This document shows positions 27,059 to 38,520 of a stretch of 64,000 nt of DNA, piece after piece. The position numbers and the translations under genes are program-made. The stretch's first letter is position 1; the number at the start of each line of letters is the position of its first letter. The DNA is taken from contig JADKKE010000032.1 in assembly GCA_016720655.1 (NCBI GenBank), forward strand, positions 434,001-498,000, in the 5' to 3' direction. Source of the stretch: Bacteroidota bacterium. Its GTDB lineage: Bacteria; Bacteroidota; Bacteroidia; AKYH767-A; 2013-40CM-41-45. The notes under the pieces are model-generated. The model was not told the DNA's origin and did no database searches. It worked only from the letters and a program-made list of their open reading frames with translations.

Positions 27059-27994
27059 ATGAACACATTGGTACAAAAGAATTCTCACTTAATTAAAAAT
27101 GTCGCAGAACGGCTTGGATTCAGCTTTTGTGGGATCTCGAAAGCGGAATTCCTGGAGGCGGAAGCACCCCGTCTGGAGCAATGGCTTTTGCAAAATCGCC
27201 ATGGAAAGATGGCTTACATGGCGAATCATTTTGACAAAAGACTGGATCCACGTTTGCTTGTCCCGGGTGCAAAATCTGTTGTATCGCTGCTTTACAATTA
27301 CTTTCCTTCAACAAAACAAGCGGACGAAGAGGCTCCGCACATTTCAAAATATGCATACGGTCGCGATTACCATTATGTGATCAAAGAAAAGTTGAAAGAA
27401 TTACTCGATGTTTTGCGAACAGAAATCGGCGAAATTGAAGGCCGTGTTTTTGTTGACTCCGCTCCGGTATTGGAGAGAGCTTGGGCAGAGAAAAGCGGAC
27501 TGGGTTGGATTGGGAAAAACAGTAACCTCATTTCAAAAAAATCCGGTTCATTTTTTTTCATTGCTGAAATGATCATTGATCTGGAACTTGAACCCGATTT
27601 GGCGATCAAGGATTATTGCGGAACATGTACGCGATGTATGGATGCTTGTCCAACGCAGGCAATCATAAAACCGCAAGTTGTTGATGGAAGTAAATGCATT
27701 TCTTATTTTACCATAGAGCTCAAAGAAGAGATCCCGGTATCTGTTGCAGGGCAGTTTAAAAACTGGGCCTTTGGTTGCGATATTTGCCAGGATGTATGTC
27801 CATGGAACAGATTTTCATCACCGCACAGGGAAAAACAATTCGAGCCATCAGAAACATTGATGGGAATGAGTAAAAAAGATTGGGAAGAAATAACAGCGGA
27901 GGTTTTTCAAAAAGTCTTTCACGATTCAGCTGTACAGCGAACCGGTTTCGACGGACTAAAAAGAAACCTCAAATTTCTCAGGAAAATTTCCTGA
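27059..27994 (+). CDS. queG: Epoxyqueuosine reductase
   Basis: A 311-aa cobalamin- and Fe-S-dependent enzyme that reduces epoxyqueuosine to queuosine in tRNA, the last step of the pathway. The catalytic aspartate lies in FVDSAPVLERAWAEKSGLGW (D133). Two 4Fe-4S sites are clear: C187-x2-C190-x2-C193-x3-C197 (CGTCTRCMDACP) and C213 with C240-x2-C243-x3-C247 (CDICQDVCPW). The length is at the short end because the HEAT-repeat C-terminal domain of some homologues is absent. The 3' end overlaps a small convergent gene by 17 bp. Confidence 0.95.
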   Translation: MNTLVQKNSHLIKNVAERLGFSFCGISKAEFLEAEAPRLEQWLLQNRHGKMAYMANHFDKRLDPRLLVPGAKSVVSLLYNYFPSTKQADEEAPHISKYAYGRDYHYVIKEKLKELLDVLRTEIGEIEGRVFVDSAPVLERAWAEKSGLGWIGKNSNLISKKSGSFFFIAEMIIDLELEPDLAIKDYCGTCTRCMDACPTQAIIKPQVVDGSKCISYFTIELKEEIPVSVAGQFKNWAFGCDICQDVCPWNRFSSPHREKQFEPSETLMGMSKKDWEEITAEVFQKVFHDSAVQRTGFDGLKRNLKFLRKIS

Positions 27995-28163
27995 AAGATT
28001 CAATGACTACATCAGAATAAGCAGCGAATGTTGCGAAGCACCAGATTTTCAGCATGCGGCGTTCATCCCTTTTGAGGAGTTGCAGAGCCTTGATTAATTC
28101 TTTGCGGAAAAGGTGTTTGTCGAAGCTAACCTTGGTTAGAATTTGCTTGGTGTATTCAAACAT
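27978..28163 (-). CDS. Small conserved Bacteroidota protein (~60 aa)
   Basis: A 61-aa protein from an ATG at 28163. The pattern FEYTKQILTKVSFDKHLFRKE, followed by KALQLLKRDERRMLKIW, matches a family of short hypothetical proteins (YTKxILxKVSFDxxLFxKEL) that I recall from many Bacteroidota. Function unknown. Its 3' end overlaps the end of queG by 17 bp in convergent orientation. The 207-bp gap after it, up to the UbiX gene, shows no feature. Confidence 0.75.
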   Translation of the reverse strand: MFEYTKQILTKVSFDKHLFRKELIKALQLLKRDERRMLKIWCFATFAAYSDVVIESFRKFS

Positions 28164-28370
28164 GGATACTAAGGTTTAGTCTTTGGTTATACTAAAGTAG
28201 CAACTCCTTTAATAACTGTCAAGCCTAAAAACGACTTTTAACAATCTTTATTTTTACCGTTTGTTTATCAGATAAATTGATTTTCAGGGCCTAAATCTGA
28301 TGAATTTGGCATGGGTACCGGTTTTTCTCCACTTGCCTGTTTATAAGTCAGCCGTATTATTGGATCCATT

Positions 28371-28949
28371 TTAATTGCCCTTATTTTCACCCCAGCGGTA
28401 GCTTGAAATATTCAGTCCTGCCAGATCCAAAATTCTGTCAACGACTGTTGAAGCAAGCGCATTGAAGTCTGCCGGTTTAGAATAAAAGGAGGGTGATGCC
28501 GGACAAATAATCCCGCCGGCTTCTGTCACCGTCTTCATATTATTAATATGGATCAGACTGTAAGGAGTATCTCTAAGTACGAGGATCAGTTTTCTTCTTT
28601 CTTTAAGCATTACGTCTGCTGCACGTGTTACAAGGTCATTGGAGATTCCGGATGCAATTCTCGCGAGTGTTCCCATTGAACACGGACAAATAATCATGGC
28701 TGCAAATTTAGAGGAACCACTTGCGAAAGGCGCGAAAAAATCACCTTTATCATACATTTTATAATTTATTTTCTCATAATCTGTATTGCCCAATTCGTAT
28801 TTCCAAACATCTTTCGCATTGTCAGACATTACAACACCTACCGTTTCAAGTTGCTCGCTCAATTGCCCAAGTTTCTCAAAAAGAACTTTTGCATAAATAG
28901 AGCCACTAGCCCCCGTTACCGCGACTACAATTTTCTGCTTTGCATTCAT
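28371..28949 (-). CDS. ubiX: Flavin prenyltransferase UbiX
   Basis: A 192-aa flavoprotein that makes prenylated FMN, the cofactor of UbiD-type decarboxylases. FMN-site motifs are visible: VAVTGASGSIYAKVLFEKL at the N-terminus, then IICPCSMGTLARIASGISNDLVTRAADV and LVLRDTPYSLIHINNM. The length matches the family. No ubiD is in the window. Confidence 0.93.
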   Translation of the reverse strand: MNAKQKIVVAVTGASGSIYAKVLFEKLGQLSEQLETVGVVMSDNAKDVWKYELGNTDYEKINYKMYDKGDFFAPFASGSSKFAAMIICPCSMGTLARIASGISNDLVTRAADVMLKERRKLILVLRDTPYSLIHINNMKTVTEAGGIICPASPSFYSKPADFNALASTVVDRILDLAGLNISSYRWGENKGN

Positions 28950-28992
28950 GGGGTAAATTTAGGGATTATGTGGGAGGAAGCAGGTATTGAAA

Positions 28993-29088
28993 AGTTATTA
29001 GGTATTAGGTATTAGGTACCAAGTACCGGGTTTTACCTAATAATTCAGTAAGAAGTCAATAACTGAATAACTCAATAACTTAATAACT
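28993..29088. repeat. Heptamer (GGTATTA) and octamer (AATAACTN) array
   Basis: GGTATTA units drifting to GGTACCA and AGTACCG are followed by 8-bp AATAACTG/AATAACTC/AATAACTT units. The array runs up to and slightly into the stop-codon end of the VanZ gene. Confidence 0.8.
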
Positions 29089-29460
29089 CTTTCTCCTGAT
29101 TCTCCGAAAAAACCAGAGTCCAAACAATGCACCAATAGAATTAGCAATCGCATCACGAACGTCTCCGCTACGGTGAATAAATACTGTTGCCTGGAGAATC
29201 TCCACCAGTATTCCGTAACTGATGCTGATCAAAACGGCTGCAAAAGGGGCATTTCGTCTAAAGAATTCTGAAGAATGCTGGATGCCAAAGCTTCTGATGA
29301 GAAGAAAACATAGAAGTCCAAAAATCAGGATATGGACGATTTTGTCGGGCTTGAGCCATTGCCAAAAGGTCATTTCAGGGATTTTATCACCCGGAATTCC
29401 ACAAAGGATTAAAATAAAAATTGCCCACACCAGGGTGGGCAAATGATATCGAAGAAACAT
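29080..29460 (-). CDS. VanZ family membrane protein
   Basis: A 126-aa protein with four membrane helices and the VanZ pattern: an N-terminal LPTLVWAIFILILCGIPG, PDKIVHILIFGLLCFLL, then SYGILVEILQATVFIHRSGDVRD (the E-x-x-Q and R-x-x-D-x-x-D-x-x-AN motif) and ANSIGALFGLWFF. Family members are small envelope proteins; VanZ itself lowers teicoplanin susceptibility. It follows gcvH by 14 bp, so the two are co-transcribed. Confidence 0.88.
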   Translation of the reverse strand: MFLRYHLPTLVWAIFILILCGIPGDKIPEMTFWQWLKPDKIVHILIFGLLCFLLIRSFGIQHSSEFFRRNAPFAAVLISISYGILVEILQATVFIHRSGDVRDAIANSIGALFGLWFFRRIRRKSY

Positions 29461-29474
29461 TTTTTGTACGGTGA

Positions 29475-29861
29475 TCAGGCTCCGACGCCAATTAGCTTCA
29501 TGTAATCTGCTGCACTCATCAGCTCATTTACCTGGGAAGCATCAGTCATTTCAACCCGAACCATCCAGCCGCTTTGATACGGATCTTTATTAACCGATTC
29601 CGGTTTTGTGATCAGATCTCCATTCACAGCCAGTACTTTACCACTTACCGGCATGAATAAATCAGAGACAGTTTTCACCGCTTCAACGGTTCCGAAAACT
29701 GCTTCTTTATCAAGCGTTTCGCCTTCTGTTTCGATCTCAACATACACGATATCACCCAATTCACTTTGGGCAAAATCAGTGATTCCTACCACTGCCTGGT
29801 TTCCTTCTACACGGACCCATTCGTGGTCCTTGGAGTACTTCAAATTTTCTGGGAAATTCAT
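29475..29861 (-). CDS. gcvH: Glycine cleavage system H protein
   Basis: A 128-aa lipoyl carrier of the glycine cleavage system that shuttles the aminomethyl group between the P and T proteins. The lipoylated lysine lies in AVFGTVEAVKTVSDLFMPVSG (about residue 63). The start NLKYSKDHEWVRVEG is typical. P, T and L proteins are not in the window. gcvH-vanZ-sprA-ruvA-maeB is a gene order I recall from other Bacteroidota. Confidence 0.95.
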   Translation of the reverse strand: MNFPENLKYSKDHEWVRVEGNQAVVGITDFAQSELGDIVYVEIETEGETLDKEAVFGTVEAVKTVSDLFMPVSGKVLAVNGDLITKPESVNKDPYQSGWMVRVEMTDASQVNELMSAADYMKLIGVGA

Positions 29862-29928
29862 GTATTCAATTTTGCCTCAAACGTAGCAGAATTTTAGAAA
29901 TCAGCCAAGTCCTTTTTTTTATTAAAGA

Positions 29929-30140
29929 AGTGACGAGGGGCGGGGGACGTGGGACAATCGAGCATTGTTGATTTTAGATTGCTGATTGAATTTGGAGAAT
30001 GTTCTGGAATCTAGAGAAAGTAATTGGTGAATGGTGAATAGTGAATAGTAGCTCGAAATTATTAATAAAGTACGCGCCAACCCGGAACTCTGAACCCGAA
30101 ACCCTAAACGAAACCTTGAACCTTAAACCTTAAACTTTGA
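29929..30140. repeat. Composite heptamer array upstream of gcvH / downstream of sprA
   Basis: The gap holds gggacgagggg-like units, then TGGTGAA/TAGTGAA units (30028-30050), then units of the type CCTTGAA/CCCTAAA/CTTTGAA (30080-30140). The last block reaches the end of sprA. It shares its unit family with 18811-18890 and 38945-38976. Confidence 0.75.
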
Positions 30141-30145
30141 ACCGC

Positions 30146-33100
30146 TTACTGCGCCAAAGTAAACCGTATACTCAAGCCCGCATTTGTATTCGATGTCGGA
30201 TAACTTGACGATACAAATGGATTGTTCGAACTGAATTCGTAGAATGCACGAATATTGAAACGGTCGTTCAATGGATAATCTGCTGAGAGTTTCACACCAA
30301 GTGTTGTGCTTCCTGAGCTGGGTTGATTGGTTCCTTCAACAAGTTTGCGGAGGATGGTGGTATTTTTCCTCAGGTTGAAATCAGCTTTCACTGTAAGATC
30401 ATTGCTGAGTTTCTTGTTCCCTCCAACTTTGAATGGAAGAGTTACGCGTTTGAATTTATAACCCAGACCAACGGTGTATTCTATTCCCCTTACTTCTGTT
30501 ACCTGAATGTTTGAATAAGCAAGTGTGAGTGTTCGATCGCGTTTGATTTCAAAACGGGTTTGTAAACTATTCTTCCATGTCATATCAATTCCAATGAGTG
30601 GAGACAATTGTTCGGCAATGGTGACTTGCTGGAAATCGTATTTAGGAATAAAATTTCCGAGTGTATCGCGACGCATAGGATTTTCAGAAGGATCTCCTTC
30701 GTAGAGAAGATTCTGAGAATACGAATTGATACTATACACGGATCTGTATCCATGAGAAATACTGAAGGCTGTCAGGAAGCTTTGGAAAAACTTAAGTTTC
30801 GACAAACCATCATAGGTGATTCTCCAGTTCGGTTTCGGAATCTTCGGGAAACGATTGACAATTTTTTTATCCGGTGTCTTTCCTGAATAGGCAGAAAGAA
30901 AAGCATAGGTGAGGACTTCCTGCTGCGTCCGACCGTAACCGGAATGGAATCCAAGGGAATCGAGTGTTGCAGGTGTATTTGGATTCTGTGTCGCAAGGAT
31001 ATTTGAAATCTGCAGGAGATTTGATTTGAAGTCTTCGAAATTACTATTCGAATAATCTTTTGCATCCTTCACAAAATGTGTGTTCCAGGTGAGATAGGAA
31101 ATCGAGAAGTTACCCGTTTCAGTAGGCCCGTACGAATGAAATTCTCCATCAGCACCTGCACGGAAGTATTCATTGTGACTCAATGTGTAATTTCGATTTC
31201 CACTGAGTTCAATTTTCAGATTCTTAATTGGTTCTACTGATGCCCGCAATGTGAGATTCTGAAGCTTCGTTGTCGTGAAGAAAGAATTGAGCGTTGTATC
31301 TGTGGTGAGCCACTGATTTTGTATCGCTTCCGGTCTCGGATCTTTCTGACTTCCGAAGAGGAATCCCCAGCCCGGTGCACCTTTTGCTCCGTTGAAATTC
31401 CAATCCTGTCCAACCCAATCCGGAGTACCACGGAAACCCGGAAGCATCGTTCCATTCGTTTCCTGATACGTTGCAGATGCTGTCTTCACCATCATGATCA
31501 CATTCGCCAGACCTTTGAAGATTGGTTCGAGTGGAGAAGGTCGTGTTTTCGTACTGTCCTTTTTCGCATTCAAACTATCCGCAGGATTTTTCGGCTTCGA
31601 TTTGTTCCGGTCTGCTTCTCTGCCTCGCGGAGGTGTATTTTGATTGATTTTTTTGAAGTACGGAATCTTGTTGTAAAGTGTTGTCAATGTAAGATTCGCA
31701 TTCACAGAAATCGTTTGCGAATTCTGCAATGTATTCCCCCAGGGATTGTCTTTAATTCGGTCATCGATAGTATCTCTGTACAAAGGAGATGCCTCCCAGC
31801 TATAAACACTGCCATAACGAACATTCGAAGAGACCCAATCCGCAGCCGGAATTTTATTCAATGGCAAGTTGTAAGTCACATTCGCGGAATGATGGTATCG
31901 GTTTAGTCGACCGAGACGTTTCAGATTTTCTTTAACCGAATCACGTTCTTCACGAGTATCAAGACGTCCTGTTGGTTCATCAATCGTTGCATTCGCATCC
32001 GCATTGAAATCGAGCTTAAGGGATCGTGTGAGGTCCCAGTTCAAACCATAATTTCTTGCCATTGTATACGTCTTGATATACGTTGGATCAATCTGGAATG
32101 CGAGGCCTGAGTTATTTCTCAATTGCGTTTCAGAATATGTTCTGTCCAAGCTGGTACGGAAACTTAAACCGGACGGAACCGGATTAAAATTAAAGTCTTT
32201 CACCAGCCGCAACCATTTTGATTGCAATGCAGAACTTTTTTCGAACGGCTGAATCGGTTTGGATGCGTGATTGTAATTGTATCCCAAAATTCCCTGATAG
32301 GATTTCGACAAGCTGTATGCAATGTTGTAATTCCGCTGGTAAATTTCGGTGTAAGCGTATGTGAAATTCAGATTCTCCACATCGTAGGGTCGAACTTTTT
32401 GATTTCCGCCGGTTTTTGTTTTGCGAACATTCGTAAAGTTCAAACTCTTTCTTTGTGTATAATCGATCACTTGTTTTTTAATCGAGTCGCGTGATTCTGA
32501 ATTTGGTTGAGAATCCAGTGCTTTGTCAAGCGGTACATCCGGATCCAAAGGATTGTATTGCGGATTGATGAAAGCTTCAGAATAACCAAAGTACATCGGG
32601 AGTTTTATGCCGGCTTTTTCCGGAATGAATTTTCCTAACTCAAGTGTAGTTGCAAAATCGTAAGAACTCTTGTCTGCTTTATCGCGTTCACTCACTTTTT
32701 TCTCTATACTTCCCCATCCGGATGTGCTGTGATTTCCAACGAGTGTCATCGTACCAAGATCCGCAAGTTTCGCAGTGACACGAGCAGTTGCTGCCCATCC
32801 GCCTTTTTCATCAAAGTCGGACATGCGCAATTCATTCACCCATACTTCTGCACAAATTTTTGTTCCATTGCCACCCGGGTCTTTCGGATTGCGAACTCCA
32901 ATCATAATGGAACGGATATTGCTCAGGTTTGGCGTTCCTTTCACTGTAATTTTTCGATCTCCGTCAGAAACGAAATAAGGTGTTTGCAATGTGACATTGT
33001 TCAGTACCTGCATCGCATTGTTCCGTAACAATTTTGCGTCAATCAATTTGGAGAGTTCGATCTCCAAATTATTGCCTTCCGGCCAGATTTCTGTCGCACT

Positions 33101-36100
33101 GGAAGTATTCCAGGGAGTCATGATGAGCGGAATTTCGTATTCGTAGTAATTGTCGTTGAAGTCGCTGCCCAAACGAACGAAAGCATGCAGTTCACCGTTT
33201 TGCACAGCATCATTGGCTCCGCTGGCTTCAGCATGGATGAACATCTTCAGCTTTTTATACGCACGGATGTCGAGCTGTGTATTCCGGTATGCAGCACGTG
33301 CATCACCATCCGCCAGTTCACAAACCCGAAGAGATAAACTTTGCTCGTTGAGTGTAGCAAGCTGAGTGGTCGAGATGTCTCTTTCTTTATCGATTCCCGG
33401 AGGAAGAACATAAGGAACAGGCTGACGACTGCCATTTTCTTCGATACTTACAGAAGCGAGATCGAATTGGGTATTTCCAGGAACTTCCGGTGTCGGACTG
33501 TATTCTCCAGGTTGAAGGAGAGAATAATTGTAGCGTCTCCATTCTCCGCGTAAGAATTCAAGTTTTGCGAAACGACAAACCACAGGTTTTTCGAAATTCT
33601 TCATGAACATTCTCACGAAGCGCATGTTGGTGAGATCAACGTCGCCAATTGCTTTTTGCGGACTACGAATTGGAATTTTAAACTGATACCATTTGATATT
33701 TCCGTTCGTATTGTTTGCATACCGTACGGGTGAAAAAATTTCGTCAGTGATATAGTTCTGACCCACAACTAAATTTCCCGGTCTCAGAGAAATCTGATAT
33801 TGAAAATAATCCTCGCCCGTTTCCATGTTGTTGTCACGGTTGATGTCTTCTCCATCCGGCAAAGTGGTCGCTGTGGCTTGCACACCGTTAATTGTTCCAT
33901 TGGCAGGAGAGTTTCCTTCCTGTCCATTGTAGCGCTTGTAACGATCCAGTGGTGGTGCATCAATTGTGCTGTAATTCGGATCCAGGAAATACGTGTAATC
34001 GTCAGATGAAGGGTCACCGGCAACAGAAGTGTAAGCCCCTGTTGTCGTGCCTCCGAATTTGTTATTGATCCTGTCAAGGAAATTTGTTCCGAAAAAATTC
34101 TGTTCGTCTGCATCCAGCAAACCATCCAAACCTACGTCTTGCACAGTTCGACTTCCGGGATCATTATCAAATGCATTTACGATCGATTGAATAGTCGGAT
34201 AGCGTCCCCAGGTTGTTGTCGCTGTGGTATAATTGTTCGTTGGCGCAGGCAATCCGTTTTCAAAACTTTTGTGACCATCACGCAGGATGTCCTCAGAAAG
34301 ACTTCCGAGGTTGAGATAAAGATCACCACCTGTTCCGTCGTTCAGGGAACCATCAGCAAAAGGATCCATCATCCAGAACTGAATGAATTCGATATTGCTT
34401 GCTTCAAAATCGGAGGTCTCGATTTTCCGCATGATCCCTCCCCAACGGGTTGCAGGGTCTTTCAAGCTTCCATCAATCAGGACTCCTGCAGAGAGCGGAA
34501 GACCGGTGAGTGTATCGGAAAGACTGTCGACATCATAATTGTAAGGACCCCGTTCCGACGGGTAAAAAGCAACGTTCATGCACGTGATACTCTGCGGACC
34601 ATTCGGCTGTGATTTATTCGGAAAAATTTCTGCTTGTGGTACTTCCCGCACATAGTTATTGCTCTGATCATTTGCATCAACATCAGAAGGAGTGATACCC
34701 GGTTGGTTCCTTTGGAAAAGCGGATCAACATAATACCAGGCTATTCTTGCCCGGTTGAAACCATAGGCAAGATTATTCGCAAAACGTCCTTCCGGAAACA
34801 TTCCTTCTTCCTCCTGCTTCAATGGTAAACTGGATAAAAACCAGCTTCCGGGATTCTTGAGATCAAGTGGAGTAATTGCACCTTCAAAGTCGTCAACGTA
34901 AGAAGTACCTGCTTTACCAACAGCTTTGGAGTGTCCCGGTACCAATTGTGCAAACTCTCCACTGAATGTGATTGTGGAAATTTCTTTTGTGTTGTAAAGA
35001 GGAAGCTTGTCCAGAATTTTTGTGATGAAGCGGGAGTCTTTACGATATGTTCCATCCACTCCCCACATTGTGTTGGAGATTGGTTCATCACCAATATTTA
35101 CTTTTTGAGTGAGTGGTCGCTCTGACAAATGGAGGATTGTTGCTCCTACCTGAAAGTCTTTGTTGAACACATAATCAAATCGACTCCCCATCATGGTCTT
35201 CGTCTGAAGGTTGAAAAGGGAATTACTTTCGAGATTGATTTTGATAGGAGCATTCGATTTCAGAATTCCGTCGTTGATAATTTTTACTCTTCCCAGAGTG
35301 TAATCAACTGTGTAATCTACATTTTCTGTGAGTGGAACTCCACCTGCTGTTACTTTGACAGAACCCTGAGGTACGTTCACGGCATTCAACGGAATATCAG
35401 AACCCGATGAACTTTGGTAAGAACCATGCAAACTGAATTTATTTTTCTCGGGTTGTTGTTGCGCTGCAGTTTTCGTAGAATCATACAATGCGAAATATGC
35501 ATACTGATCAGCAAAAGGTTGGTCACCGGGGCATTTGTTGGCGAGATAAGTACCGAATGGTTCACGCACTGGAAAAATAATTCGTCCTGTTTGAGGGTTG
35601 ATAGTGATGCCTGTTACAAAATCAAACATCCCATCCGGTTGAGGATCACCATTGGTGTTCAGGTCATCGATATTGAGTAAGCGGAGTAGGGGAATACCTT
35701 TCACATCTTCACAACCATCCTGCAGGTAATTTATATTCCCGCCGAGACGGTCATCCTGATACAATACATCCAGTCTGAAATCTTTTGCAGCAATGCTATA
35801 TCCACCGAGTGAATAGATGTTTTTCATCATCAGATCCCAGGTGTAAAATTTTGGAGTAAAATTGGTACTGCGAATCAATTTTACAATCAATGCTTGTGCT
35901 CCTGTAGCTACAGTGTTGCTTGACAATTCTCCAACGGTATGAACACGGCCACCGATAGAATATTCATAGGCAACAGCGAGTACCTGGCTGGGATCAAGTT
36001 TTGTGTTCAGGGAAATGTAACCGAGTCTGGAGTTGACCGTGTATTCAGAAGGTTGCAACAGTCTTGCATTTTCTACTGTCTCATAGTTTCTACCTTCATT

Positions 36101-37401
36101 GAAATTTGTGGATCCGAGACCACTGAGGATCGATGAGGCCTGGGAAATATCACGGAACTGGGGAACATACGGAGAAAGCGCACCACCGGGACCGAAGAGG
36201 TTATTCGATGAGTCGGATGGTTCTACCATGTTTCCGGGGAACGGTATCAATGTTTGATTGGTATCCGGGTTGTATTCTCCGAGATCCGCAAATGCAACAA
36301 TGTTTCTGTTCTGATTATTCTGACTGGAAATAAATCCTTTCTGTGTGATCCAGACTTCGATTCGGGTGATGTTGATTCCGGATCCGATACGGTTCAGGTC
36401 ACGAAGGTTTGCATCGTAAATGTCTTTGAAATATTGGCCGATGAAAAAGTGTCTGTTGTCTTCGTATTGATCTGCTTTGATATCAAATGTTGTTGTTTGC
36501 GCACCTCCCTGAACATCGATGGATTGCGATTTGCCTTTTTGTTGGGAGAAGATACTGGTGACCGTCATGCGGCCGAATTGCAATTGAGTTTTAATCCCGA
36601 ACAAACTTTGTGAACCCTGAATCAATTGTGTATTCAGTGGGAGAGAAACGTTACCTGCTTCAATTTTTTTAATGATGTCATCTTCGTAGCCGGTATATTC
36701 CAGCTTCATTTTATTTTCGAAATCAAAAGTAGCTTCAGTATTGTAATTGGTAGTCAGTTTCATTTTATCGCCGATGTTGGCGATGACGTTCATCTGAATT
36801 TTTTCTTTGAAATCGAATGTGCTTACAGTCCTTTGTTTTTCAGGAAGCGCAGGGTTTTGATTTTTAGAAACGTTGACAGCAAAACTTAGTTCAGCAGAGC
36901 CTTGCGGACGAATGTCGATTGTATTTCCTCCAAAAATCCGGTCAAACACTACGCTGTTGACAGTTATTTTTGGTGCAAATGCTTTTTTATTCAACTGATC
37001 TTCTTCGGATGCACGTTGCTTCCAGTACTCTGTTGTGCTTTTTTTATACTCGTGATCTACGAATTCTTCGAATGACATATAGGAAGGATTGCGGTAAAAC
37101 AGCTCCCCCATATTTTCATTGATATTGTACCGATTATTATCCGGATCATAATCAACAGTTGTCTTGATGTTCGATGGATCTTTTAGATACAAAGGATTAT
37201 CAGTTCCCGGATTGGAATACTGGTCACCAAATCGATCGTGGAAAGGATAGCGCAAAGCTGAAGTGTCCGAATCCGCTACCATTGCAGCTGGTTCAGCAAA
37301 AGATTCATAGGCAAATCCGGCTGGTTTGTCGGCTCCCACACTGCACTGAGTACTGATAATACACTCCCTATCCCGAAAAAATACGTCTTAAAATTCTTCA
37401 A
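30146..37401 (-). CDS. sprA: SprA/Sov, outer-membrane translocon of the type IX secretion system (N-terminus out of frame)
   Basis: A ~2,400-aa giant beta-barrel that forms the T9SS outer-membrane channel and is needed for gliding in motile relatives. The long frame (30146-37339) has SprA-family sequence throughout, such as NIDDLNTNGDPQPDGMFDF, SYVDDFEGAITPLDL, TICAEVWVNELRMSDFDEKGG-like strings and a final barrel strand SIRFTLAQ. It opens with a bare GTG-GADKPAGFAYESF and no signal peptide. One frame over, from a TTG at 37401, lies KNFKTYFFGIGSVLSVLSAVW, an excellent signal peptide. One added G in the GGG run near 37335 would fuse it to GADKPAG. I therefore annotate the joined gene. Confidence 0.92.
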
Positions 37402-37511
37402 GGCCTTGTAATTTATTGAATACTAATTCGTTGGGTAAAGGTTGGTTCGATATTGCCGATTTTTTAGGAAGGCACTAAAATAGCTTTTTTCGGCAAACCT
37501 GCACCGACCTT

Positions 37512-38087
37512 TCAGAGTGATTTTAAGGCTTGTTTTATCAGGTCTTCAACTGTTGAAACAGGGTTCTTTTTCAAAATGGAATCCAGGGTTTTGTCCACCG
37601 AATTTCTAGCAAAACCCAGGGTCAGAAGTGCAGCCATCGCTTCATCTTTTACCTTCAGATGGGATAAGAGAGAAGGGAGGATACCATCTTTTTTCAATTT
37701 GCTTTTTAATTCCAATATCGCCCTTTGGGCTGTTTTTTCTCCGATGCCTTTAATGCTTTTCAAACGATGCACATCTTCGGTCACGAGAGCATTTTCGATC
37801 TCGTCGACGTTCATTGAGGAAAGCATCATTCTGGCAGTATTGCATCCTATCCCCGAGACAGTAATTAACAACCTGAACAAGCGTCTTTCCTCTTCATCAG
37901 CGAAGCCGTATAACGTGTGTGCATCTTCAGATATTTGAAGGTGAACAAGAATCCGCACATTTTCTGATTCTGAAATTTTGGAATATGTATTCAGTGAAAT
38001 ATTTACCAGATACCCCACCCCATGACATTCGACAACAACCGAAGCAGGATTTTTTTCAGTAAGACGACCGGTGAGGTGGTTTAGTAT
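37512..38087 (-). CDS. ruvA: Holliday junction DNA-binding protein RuvA
   Basis: The tetrameric junction-binding partner of RuvB. The frame starting at the GTG at 38018 lacks the first OB-fold strand. In the same frame upstream lies LNHLTGRLTEKNPASVVVEC, clearly the missing N-terminus. No ATG, GTG or TTG precedes it: the codon in the start position is ATA (38085-38087), with a TAA five codons earlier. The full length would be 191 aa, the family norm. Helix-hairpin-helix motifs ITVSGIGCNTARMML and KSIKGIGEKTAQRAI and the C-terminal domain III are present. It lies between sprA and a heptamer array. Confidence 0.88.
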   Translation of the reverse strand: MLNHLTGRLTEKNPASVVVECHGVGYLVNISLNTYSKISESENVRILVHLQISEDAHTLYGFADEEERRLFRLLITVSGIGCNTARMMLSSMNVDEIENALVTEDVHRLKSIKGIGEKTAQRAILELKSKLKKDGILPSLLSHLKVKDEAMAALLTLGFARNSVDKTLDSILKKNPVSTVEDLIKQALKSL

Positions 38088-38101
38088 TGTAGTTAGAAAT
38101 T

Positions 38102-38300
38102 AGTGGTTGGTGGTTGGTGGTTGGTGGTTGGTGGTTGGTGGTTGGTGAGTGGTTAGTGGTTAGTTGTTAGTGCTTGTGTACTTTATTGATTGGGTATGGA
38201 AGGAAACGAATGCACTGTCTAACAATTGAACACTGAACACTGAATCCGGAACACTGAATACTGAATACTGAACATTAAACATTGGACCCGGAACTGCGTT
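38102..38300. repeat. Large heptamer array (GGTTGGT; ACACTGA)
   Basis: 38102-38180 holds about ten units of GGTTGGT/GGTTAGT/TAGTTGT. 38226-38300 holds about ten units of ACACTGA drifting to ATACTGA, ACATTAA and ACCCGGA. The array begins 15 bp upstream of the ruvA start region. The rest of the 430-bp gap up to 38520 shows no gene. Confidence 0.88.
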
Positions 38301-38520
38301 CAGTGGTCTGCGAATGTACTAAAAACCCCTAAAATACTGGATATTCGGAAGTAAATGGCTGCTATAGGATTTGGCAGCAGGAAGAAAAAAACAGACGGAA
38401 ATTCTTGCTTGTGATTTGATAATAAGATTCTAGGAAATTCCGTGAACAATTCCTTATGCCTGCATTCTGTATGTAATTTCAGATCTGTTCTTTTTTGTTT
38501 TTCATTTTAAATCTAATCAC

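Noticed and set aside
29929..30140. Possible small genes or RNA in the gcvH-sprA gap
   Set aside because: The gap is composed of short-period repeats with stops in all frames. No hairpin of tRNA or riboswitch type was found.
30323..37356. Numerous open frames on the plus strand opposite sprA
   Set aside because: They are antisense shadows of the long sprA frame: low-complexity composition, no recognisable domains, no promoters.
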